Shown here piece after piece: positions 54,583 to 64,000 of a stretch of DNA of 64,000 nt (the stretch's first letter is position 1; each line of letters starts with the position of its first letter). Under the pieces are notes generated by a model. It was not told the DNA's origin and searched no databases. It worked only from the letters and a program-made list of their open reading frames with translations. A program made the position numbers and the translations under genes. The stretch covers positions 62,001 to 126,000 of the forward strand of contig NZ_FWFF01000014.1 of NCBI RefSeq assembly GCF_900163715.1, given 5' to 3'. The DNA comes from Brevibacterium yomogidense (GTDB taxonomy: Bacteria; Actinomycetota; Actinomycetes; Actinomycetales; Brevibacteriaceae).

Positions 54583-55170
54583 ATGAAGCAGCGAACCGTG
54601 CTCGATGGACCTGAGATCCATCGCGCGCTCACACGCATCGCGCACGAAGTGCTCGAAGCCAACAAGGGGCCGGAGGGCCTCGTGCTCCTGGGCATCCCGA
54701 CACGGGGCGTGCCGCTGGCCGCACGCCTTGCAGAGGCGATCGCCCGTATCGAGCCGAGCGCGGACGCGTCCGCTCTCGCCGGGGCACTCGACATCACGAT
54801 GCACCGCGATGATCTGCGATCGGGCCGCCTCCGCTCCGCAGAGCCCACACGCATCCCCGGCGGCACGATCGACGGACGGACGGTCGTCCTCGTCGACGAC
54901 GTCCTGTTCTCCGGCCGCTCCGTCCGCGCTGCGCTCGACGCGGTCTCCGCGATCGGACGCCCGGAGGCGGTGCGGCTCGCCGTGCTCGTGGACCGCGGTC
55001 ACCGGCGGCTGCCGATCCGCGCGGATCATGTCGGGAAGAACATCCCCAGTGCACTCGACGAACGGGTCGGCGTGCTCGTGCAGGAGATCGACGGTGCGGA
55101 CGCCGTGACGATCACCGGCCCGGATCCGGACGGCGCAGCGGACGGATCCGCACAGGGGGAGTCACGATGA
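54583..55170 (+). CDS. pyrR: Bifunctional pyr operon regulator/uracil phosphoribosyltransferase
   Basis: PyrR senses UMP and binds pyr mRNA. The 195-residue product has the PRPP loop [13 protein letters not shown] and the family N-terminus ([20 protein letters not shown]). Residues [16 protein letters not shown] form the conserved C-terminal part, followed by a short acidic tail. ATG 54583 has a strong ribosome-binding site next to the PyrR hairpin. pyrB overlaps by 4 bases. Confidence 0.96.
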   Translation: MKQRTVLDGPEIHRALTRIAHEVLEANKGPEGLVLLGIPTRGVPLAARLAEAIARIEPSADASALAGALDITMHRDDLRSGRLRSAEPTRIPGGTIDGRTVVLVDDVLFSGRSVRAALDAVSAIGRPEAVRLAVLVDRGHRRLPIRADHVGKNIPSALDERVGVLVQEIDGADAVTITGPDPDGAADGSAQGESR

Positions 55171-56162
55171 AGCACCTGCTCTCCACCGCCGACCTCTCGC
55201 GCACCGAGGCGATCGACCTGCTCGACACCGCTGAGGAGATGAGCCTCGTCTCCACCCAGGAGGTGAAGAAGCTGCCGGTGCTGCGCGGCCTCACGGTGGT
55301 CAACCTCTTCTTCGAGGATTCGACCCGGACCCGGATCTCCTTCGAGGCCGCTGCGAAGCGGCTGTCGGCCGACGTCATCACCTTCTCCGCGAAGGGCTCG
55401 TCCGTGTCCAAGGGCGAAAGCCTGCAGGACACGGCTCAGACGCTCTCCGCGATGGGCGCGGACGGCGTCGTCATCCGCCACAGCGGCTCCGGCGCCCCGC
55501 ACAGGCTCGCCACCTCAGGATGGATCGACGCACCCGTCGTGAACGCGGGGGACGGGACGCACGAGCACCCCACGCAGGCGCTCCTGGACGCGTTCACGCT
55601 CCGCAGGGTGCTCGCCGGACTGCCGGCATCGGGCCCGGCGGACGGCGCCCGGGGACTGGGACTGGACGGTGCGGTCGTGGGCATCGTCGGAGACATCCTC
55701 CACTCGCGCGTCGCACGCTCCAACGTGCACCTGCTCACGACCCTGGGCGCGCGGGTCGTGCTCATCGCGCCTCCGACCCTGCTGCCCATCGGGGCGGACA
55801 GCTGGGACTGCGACATCGCCTACGACCTCGACGAGGCCATCGCAGAGCACTCCTTCGACGCGCTCATGATGCTGCGCGTGCAGCAGGAGCGCATGCAGCA
55901 GGCGTTCTTCCCCACCGCACGGGAGTACGCGCGCCGCTGGGGACTCACGGACCTCCGCGTCCGCGCGCTCCCGTCGCACTGCGCGATCATGCATCCGGGC
56001 CCCATGAACCGCGGGTTCGAGATCGGCGCGGCGGCCGCCGACTCCCCACGGGCGGTCGTGCTGGACCAGGTCGCGAACGGCGTGAGCGTGCGCATGAGCG
56101 TGCTCTACCGCCTCCTCACAGGACAGTCGGCCGCCACGGGCGGTCGGGAAGGACAGTCGTGA
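55167..56162 (+). CDS. pyrB: Aspartate carbamoyltransferase catalytic subunit
   Basis: PyrB joins carbamoyl phosphate and aspartate. The 331-residue product has [14 protein letters not shown] for carbamoyl-phosphate binding, [12 protein letters not shown] and [10 protein letters not shown] near the end. There is no pyrI, as expected in actinobacteria. It overlaps both pyrR and pyrC by 4 bases. Confidence 0.97.
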   Translation: MKHLLSTADLSRTEAIDLLDTAEEMSLVSTQEVKKLPVLRGLTVVNLFFEDSTRTRISFEAAAKRLSADVITFSAKGSSVSKGESLQDTAQTLSAMGADGVVIRHSGSGAPHRLATSGWIDAPVVNAGDGTHEHPTQALLDAFTLRRVLAGLPASGPADGARGLGLDGAVVGIVGDILHSRVARSNVHLLTTLGARVVLIAPPTLLPIGADSWDCDIAYDLDEAIAEHSFDALMMLRVQQERMQQAFFPTAREYARRWGLTDLRVRALPSHCAIMHPGPMNRGFEIGAAAADSPRAVVLDQVANGVSVRMSVLYRLLTGQSAATGGREGQS

Positions 56163-57472
56163 ACTCCACACTCATCCGTGCAGCGCGGATGCCGGACGGC
56201 ACCCGCGCCGACATCGCGATCGTCGACGGCGTCTTCGCCGACCCCGCCGATGCGGCGTCCCCCTCCACGGTGGTCGACGCCGACGGGCTGCTCGCGCTGC
56301 CCGGCCTCGTCGACATGCACACGCACCTGCGGGAGCCCGGGCGGGAGGACGCGGAGACCATCCTCACCGGTTCCCGCGCCGCGGCGGCGGGCGGCTACAC
56401 CGCCGTGCATGCCATGGCCAACACCTCGCCCGTCGCAGACACGGCCGGGGTCGTCGAGCAGGTCCACCGGCTGGGCCGCGCCGCGGGCTTCACCCAGGTC
56501 GTCCCCGTCGGCGCGGTCACCGTCGGACTCGCAGGCTCGACGCTCGCCGAGCTCGGTGCCATGGCGGACTCCGAGGCCCGTGTGCGGATGTTCTCCGATG
56601 ACGGGCACTGCGTCTGGGATCCCCTCGTCATGCGCCGGGCCCTGGAGTACGTGAAGGCGTTCGACGGGATCATCGCGCAGCACGCGCAGGAGCCGCGGCT
56701 CACGGAGGGCGCGCAGATGAACGAGGGGGCCGTCAGCGCGCAGCTCGGACTTCCTGGCTGGCCTGCGGTGGCGGAGGAATCCATCATCGCCCGCGACGTC
56801 CTGCTCGCGGAGCACGTGGGCTCGCGCCTGCACGTCTGCCACGTCTCGACCGCCGGCAGCGTCGAACTCATCCGCTGGGCGAAGGCCCGCGGCATCCGGG
56901 TCACGGCGGAGGTGACGCCGCACCACCTGCTCCTCACGGATGAGGAGGTGCGCAGCTACGACCCCGTCTTCAAGGTGAATCCTCCGCTGCGCACGGATGA
57001 GGACGTCCGCGCACTGCGCGCCGCACTGGCGGACGGCACGATCGACGTGGTCGGCACCGACCACGCACCGCACCCGGCAGAGCACAAGTGCGTGGAATGG
57101 ACCGCCGCGGCCATGGGGATGGTGGGGATGGAGACCGCGCTGCCCGTCGTCGCCCACGCGATGGCGGACCATGACTTCTCCGCAGCCGACCTCGCCCGCG
57201 TCATGAGTGCCCGCCCGGCGCAGATCGCAGGTCTCGCGCACCACGGCTCGCTGGAGATCGGCACCGGAGCCAACCTGGTCCTCGTCGACCCCGACGCGGC
57301 GCACACCGTGGATCCGGACGCGCACGCGACGATGGGGCGGAACAACCCGTTCCGGGGGCGGACCCTGGGCACGCGCATCGTGGACACCTTCCTCTTCGGC
57401 CGGCGCGTCTACGCGTCCGGGGCCCTCGGCACACCTCTCGAGTTCGCGGAAGCAGGGCCATGGAACGACTGA
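56159..57472 (+). CDS. pyrC: Dihydroorotase
   Basis: PyrC closes the dihydroorotate ring. The 437-residue product is a type-I amidohydrolase with the zinc motif [10 protein letters not shown] (His54, His56), a metal-bridging region around EVTPHHLLL and [11 protein letters not shown] 56159 overlaps the pyrB stop and follows GGAAGG. The next gene overlaps its end by 13 bases. Confidence 0.97.
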   Translation: MNSTLIRAARMPDGTRADIAIVDGVFADPADAASPSTVVDADGLLALPGLVDMHTHLREPGREDAETILTGSRAAAAGGYTAVHAMANTSPVADTAGVVEQVHRLGRAAGFTQVVPVGAVTVGLAGSTLAELGAMADSEARVRMFSDDGHCVWDPLVMRRALEYVKAFDGIIAQHAQEPRLTEGAQMNEGAVSAQLGLPGWPAVAEESIIARDVLLAEHVGSRLHVCHVSTAGSVELIRWAKARGIRVTAEVTPHHLLLTDEEVRSYDPVFKVNPPLRTDEDVRALRAALADGTIDVVGTDHAPHPAEHKCVEWTAAAMGMVGMETALPVVAHAMADHDFSAADLARVMSARPAQIAGLAHHGSLEIGTGANLVLVDPDAAHTVDPDAHATMGRNNPFRGRTLGTRIVDTFLFGRRVYASGALGTPLEFAEAGPWND

Positions 57473-57951
57473 TCCCAGCGGCCGCACTCCTGCTCGTCGT
57501 CATCGTCGTCTTCCTCCTCATGCGACGGGGCTGGAAGCAGAGGACCGCCTCGCAGGCGGGCGTGCCCGTGCCCGCGCGTCCGCTCGAGGGGACCCCCGTC
57601 ATCCACGGACCGGTCGACGGCATGTACGTCGCGACCACCGCGGCCGGGGACCCGTACGATCGCATCGCGGTCCACGGTCTGGGCCTGCGCACCGCCGCAG
57701 ACGTCGTCGTGACCGATGCGGGCATCGTCATCGACCGTGCCGGGACCGGCGACTTCCTGATCCCCTGGGCCGACGTCACCGGCGTCCGCAGCTCGCAGGG
57801 GATGATCGGCAAGTTCGTCGAGCCGGACGGCCTCGTGGTCATCGGCTGGACGCTGGGCGGCATAGCCCTCGAATCCGGCTTCCGCACCCGGGCCGCCGAC
57901 ACCCGCACGCCACTCATCACTTCCATCCGCCGCCAGATCGAGGAGGACTGA
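57460..57951 (+). CDS. PH-like domain membrane protein in the pyr operon
   Basis: This 163-residue protein has one N-terminal membrane helix (about 5-21), a basic RRGWKQR stop-transfer and a soluble beta-rich domain of the bacterial PH-like kind (about 45-150). Its position between pyrC and carA is conserved in many actinobacteria, but its function is not established. It overlaps pyrC by 13 bases and ends one base before carA, so it is clearly part of the operon. Confidence 0.85.
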   Translation: MERLIPAAALLLVVIVVFLLMRRGWKQRTASQAGVPVPARPLEGTPVIHGPVDGMYVATTAAGDPYDRIAVHGLGLRTAADVVVTDAGIVIDRAGTGDFLIPWADVTGVRSSQGMIGKFVEPDGLVVIGWTLGGIALESGFRTRAADTRTPLITSIRRQIEED

Positions 57952-57952
57952 C

Positions 57953-59107
57953 ATGTCCCTGCTCTCACGTCCACCCGCGGTCCTCGTCCTCGAGGACGGC
58001 CGCACCTTCCGGGGCCGCGCATACGGCGCGTCGGGCCGAACCGTCGGCGAAGCGGTCTTCGCCACCGGCATGACCGGCTACCAGGAGACGCTCACCGACC
58101 CGTCCTACTACGGACAGATCGTCGTTCAGACCTCTCCCCACATCGGGAACACCGGAGTCAACGACGAGGACGACGAGTCGAACGGCTACTGGGTGAGCGG
58201 ATACGTCGTCCGCGAGGCCTCCCGACGCGTGTCGAACTGGCGCGCGACGGAGAGCCTGGAGGACCGGCTGCGCCGCCGCGGCATCGTCGGCATCAGCGGT
58301 GTCGACACCCGTGCCCTCACACGCCACCTGCGCGATCGGGGAGCAATGCGCGCAGGGATCTTCTCCGGTGACGAGCTCCAGCTGGACGCAGCGGCGCAGC
58401 TGGTCGCGGTGCGTGACACGCCGCCCATGGCCGGATCGCGCCTCGTCGACCGGGTCACGACCGCCCAGGCGTACACCGTGCCGGCAGTGGGGGAGAAGCG
58501 GCTGACCGTCGTCGCCTACGACCTCGGCATCAAGTCGGCGACGCCCGAGCTGCTCGCAGCACGGGGCATCGAGGTGCGGGTCGTGCCCGCCTCCACCCCG
58601 TTCGAGGACGTCGAGGCGATGGATCCCGACGGCGTGTTCTTCTCCAACGGACCCGGCGACCCCGCAGCCTCCGATTACGAGGTCGACGTCATCCGCCAAG
58701 TGCTCGGCGCGGGGATCCCGTTCTTCGGCATCTGCTTCGGCAATCAGCTGCTGGGCCGAGCACTGGGCTTCGGGACGTTCAAGCTCGCCTTCGGCCACCG
58801 GGGTGCGAACCAGCCGGTGCTGGACGTCGCCACGGGGAAGGTCGAGATCACGTGCCAGAACCACGGCTTCGCGGTCGACGCTCCCATCGGCGATCCGGTC
58901 ACCGCGCCGCAGGAGTCCTTCGGCCGCGTCCAGGTCAGTCACATCGCACTCAACGACCGTGTCGTCGAGGGCCTGCAATGCCTCGACATCCCGGCGTTCT
59001 CCGTCCAGTTCCACCCCGAATCCGCCGCCGGTCCCCATGATTCGCAGGGTCTGTTCGACCGCTTCGCGGACATGATGACCGGCCGCCGGACCGCTACCCG
59101 CGCCTGA
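57953..59107 (+). CDS. carA: Carbamoyl-phosphate synthase small subunit
   Basis: CarA supplies ammonia from glutamine to CarB. The 384-residue product has the N-terminal CPSase domain ([30 protein letters not shown]) and a class-I glutaminase domain with nucleophile Cys in [10 protein letters not shown] (near 260) and His/Glu in QFHPES (near 353). ATG 57953 follows GAGGAGG. carB follows after 22 bases. Confidence 0.97.
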   Translation: MSLLSRPPAVLVLEDGRTFRGRAYGASGRTVGEAVFATGMTGYQETLTDPSYYGQIVVQTSPHIGNTGVNDEDDESNGYWVSGYVVREASRRVSNWRATESLEDRLRRRGIVGISGVDTRALTRHLRDRGAMRAGIFSGDELQLDAAAQLVAVRDTPPMAGSRLVDRVTTAQAYTVPAVGEKRLTVVAYDLGIKSATPELLAARGIEVRVVPASTPFEDVEAMDPDGVFFSNGPGDPAASDYEVDVIRQVLGAGIPFFGICFGNQLLGRALGFGTFKLAFGHRGANQPVLDVATGKVEITCQNHGFAVDAPIGDPVTAPQESFGRVQVSHIALNDRVVEGLQCLDIPAFSVQFHPESAAGPHDSQGLFDRFADMMTGRRTATRA

Positions 59108-59129
59108 GACGCACAAGGAGACCCGAGAA

Positions 59130-62398
<3,269 letters not shown>

Positions 62399-62402
<4 letters not shown>

Positions 62403-63247
62403 CATCGGCTCCTGAGCGGCTGCGCGCCGCTCTCGCCGCGAGCCCGCTCTGCGTGGGGATCGACCCCCACGCGGGCGAGCTCGCGGCGTGGGGCCTCGAG
62501 GACACGGCCGCGGGTGCCCGCGTGTTCGCCGACCGGATCCTCACCGCGGTCGCCGACTCCCCGGCTCGGATCGTGAAGCCGCAGGTCGCCCTCTTCGAGC
62601 GGTTCGGCTCTGCGGGCATCGCAGTCCTCGAAGAGATCCTGGCCGCGGCGAGGAGCGCCGGACTGTTCTCCATCGCGGATGCGAAGCGCGGAGACATCGG
62701 CTCGACGATGTCCGGGTACGCCGCCGCGTGGGTGCGGCAGGACTCGCCGCTGCGGGCGGACGCTGTGACCGTCTCGCCCTACCTGGGCTTCGGCTCGCTC
62801 ACCCCGGTGCTCGACCTGCTCGAGGCCGAGGACGCGATCGCGTTCGTCCTGGCGCTGACGTCGAACCCGTCCGGTCCGGACGTCCAGCACGCCCGCGGCG
62901 CGGACGGAGAGTCCGTGGGCGGCGCGATCCTGCGGCACGCGGCGGAGGCATCGGCGACACGCCCGGGGCGCATCGGAGCCGTCGTCGGCGCGACGATCGG
63001 CTCTGCCGCGGCAGACCTCGGCATCGACCTCGGCTCCTTCCCGGGACCCATCCTCACCCCCGGGTACGGCGCGCAGGGGGCAGGGACCGCGGACCTGCTC
63101 GAGCTGTTCGGCCCGCACGCCCGCGGTCACCGCCTCCTGGTGAACGCGTCACGCGGCGTGAGCTCCGCCGGGCCGTCGCCCGAGGCCCTGACCGGGAGGA
63201 TCGCAGAACTCACAGGTGAACTCCTGGGCGGCCTCGGCGTAGACTGA
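62399..63247 (+). CDS. pyrF: Orotidine 5'-phosphate decarboxylase
   Basis: PyrF makes UMP from OMP. The 282-residue product is the longer (type 2) form found in actinobacteria, with the catalytic Lys in [11 protein letters not shown] (near 97), [11 protein letters not shown] at the start and [11 protein letters not shown] near the end. GTG 62399 overlaps the carB stop. pyrD and pyrE are not in the window. Its final codons contain the mihF -10 box. Confidence 0.96.
63240..63245 (+). promoter_or_regulatory. -10 box for mihF-gmk, inside the end of pyrF
   Basis: TAGACT shares its last T with the pyrF TGA stop, exactly as at the pgsA-yebC junction. The leader to mihF would be about 53 bases. Confidence 0.55.
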
Positions 63248-63304
63248 GCCGACGAGAGCTTCCAGGCGGGAGCTCACCGGACCCCCGGACGAGGAGACAC
63301 TGCC

Positions 63305-63619
63305 GTGGCACTTCCGCAGCTGACCCCGCAGGAGAGGGAAGCCGCCCTCGACAAGGCGTTCGCAGCCAGACAGGCGCGCGCTGAAGTCAAGGCGGCCCTG
63401 AAGAACGGTGAGACGACGCTCGCCGCAGTGCTCGAGAGAGCCGCGGCAGACGAATCGCTCCGCAAGATGAAGGTCCACGACCTCCTGCGCTCCCTTCCGG
63501 GCGTGGGCGACCGTCGTGCCACAGCACTCATGGAGGAGTTCGGCATCGCAGCCTCACGTCGCATCAAGGGGCTGGGTGTGCACCAGCGCGCCGCTCTGCT
63601 GGACCGCTTCGCCGGATGA
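63305..63619 (+). CDS. mihF: Integration host factor, actinobacterial type
   Basis: mIHF is an actinobacterial nucleoid protein, unrelated in sequence to E. coli IHF. The 104-residue product begins [17 protein letters not shown] and has the DNA-binding core [18 protein letters not shown] with a helix-hairpin-helix-like GVGDRRA turn. GTG 63305 is the start. It overlaps gmk by 4 bases, the conserved actinobacterial arrangement. Confidence 0.96.
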   Translation: MALPQLTPQEREAALDKAFAARQARAEVKAALKNGETTLAAVLERAAADESLRKMKVHDLLRSLPGVGDRRATALMEEFGIAASRRIKGLGVHQRAALLDRFAG

Positions 63620-64000
63620 GCCGCCTCACCGTCCTCGCGGGTCCGACCGCCGTCGGCAAGGGCACAGTGAGTGCGCGCATCCGCGAGGCGTTCCCGGACG
63701 TCTGGTTCTCCGTGTCGGCGACGACGCGCGCTCCGCGCCCGGGGGAGGTGGACGGCGTGCACTACCGGTTCCTCAGCGACGAGCAGTTCGACCGGATGAT
63801 CGCGGACGGAGAGCTGCTCGAGTATGCGGTCGTCCACGGGCGCAACCGCTACGGCACGCCGCGCGGTCCCGTCGACGAGCAGATCGCGGCCGGGGGATCG
63901 CCGCTCCTCGAGATCGACCTCCAGGGTGCTCGGCAGGTGCGCGAGGCGATGCCCGATGCGCTGTTCGTGTTCCTCGCTCCGCCCAGCTGGGACGAGCTGG
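63616..64000 (+). CDS. gmk: Guanylate kinase (3' partial)
   Basis: Gmk phosphorylates GMP to GDP. The first 128 residues are visible: P-loop [28 protein letters not shown] for GMP binding, and [11 protein letters not shown]. The end lies outside the window. ATG 63616 overlaps the mihF stop (ATGA). Confidence 0.95.
   Translation, partial: MSRLTVLAGPTAVGKGTVSARIREAFPDVWFSVSATTRAPRPGEVDGVHYRFLSDEQFDRMIADGELLEYAVVHGRNRYGTPRGPVDEQIAAGGSPLLEIDLQGARQVREAMPDALFVFLAPPSWDEL

Overview
The window is a compact, high-GC stretch of chromosome from an actinobacterium (Actinomycetota), most likely of the order Micrococcales; I do not assign a genus. The evidence is a set of actinobacterial signatures: the mIHF-type integration host factor next to gmk, the hrcA-dnaJ pair with a CIRCE operator, the ruvCAB-yajC-secDF-relA order, a DUF3097 protein, PyrR heading a pyr operon, many GTG starts, and TAGACT-like -10 elements with leaderless genes. 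I see no transposase, integrase, phage gene, CRISPR array or defence island. No stretch over 300 bases lacks a gene; the largest gaps (about 130-210 bases) hold promoters, leaders or terminators.

Layout. 1-3835: competence DNA-uptake genes comEA (5' end outside the window) and comEC, then holA. 3861-5989: rpsT, a PemK/MazF-like protein and an endo/exonuclease/phosphatase-family protein, all on the minus strand. 6121-9233: lepA and hemW. 9226-10754: a DUF4870 membrane protein and a DUF3097 protein on the minus strand. 10862-17848: the heat-shock regulator pair hrcA-dnaJ, then a ribosome-maturation run rsmE-phoH-ybeY-CNNM-era. 17958-20369: ZapE/AFG1-like ATPase, PPK2, and a convergent TIGR02611 membrane protein. 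20420-20931: a four-tRNA cluster (Gly-GCC, Cys-GCA, Val-CAC, Val-GAC) with its own promoter and terminator. 21002-27073: thrS, HIT protein, S9 peptidase, phosphatidylinositol-phosphate synthase-like gene, yebC. 27077-35607: ruvC-ruvA-ruvB, yajC-secD-secF, and the stringent-response gene rel. 35589-37725: an unplaced protein and a DUF349 protein on the minus strand. 37859-43621: metallo-beta-lactamase-fold hydrolase, hisS, ArsR regulator (minus), aspS, rarA. 43681-48869: rpsD with a structured leader, alaS, ruvX, mltG. 48862-54528: shikimate genes aroE, aroC, aroK, aroB with an embedded A24 prepilin peptidase, then efp and nusB. 54518-63247: the pyrimidine operon pyrR-pyrB-pyrC-PH-like-carA-carB-pyrF, lacking pyrD and pyrE. 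63240-64000: mihF and the start of gmk.

The strongest non-routine signals are regulatory. Eight genes look leaderless, with a TANNNT -10 box 6-8 bases before the start codon. At seven junctions the -10 box overlaps the end of the upstream gene, and in four of them the upstream TAG stop codon is itself the first half of the -10 box. phoH and rarA appear to start at CTG codons behind strong ribosome-binding sites. The rpsD leader can form two mutually exclusive structures, one a pseudoknot, which suggests S4 autoregulation. The pyrR leader has a PyrR-type hairpin next to its ribosome-binding site. I found no clear undescribed multi-gene system; the rpsD leader and the stop-codon promoters are the best candidates for something new.
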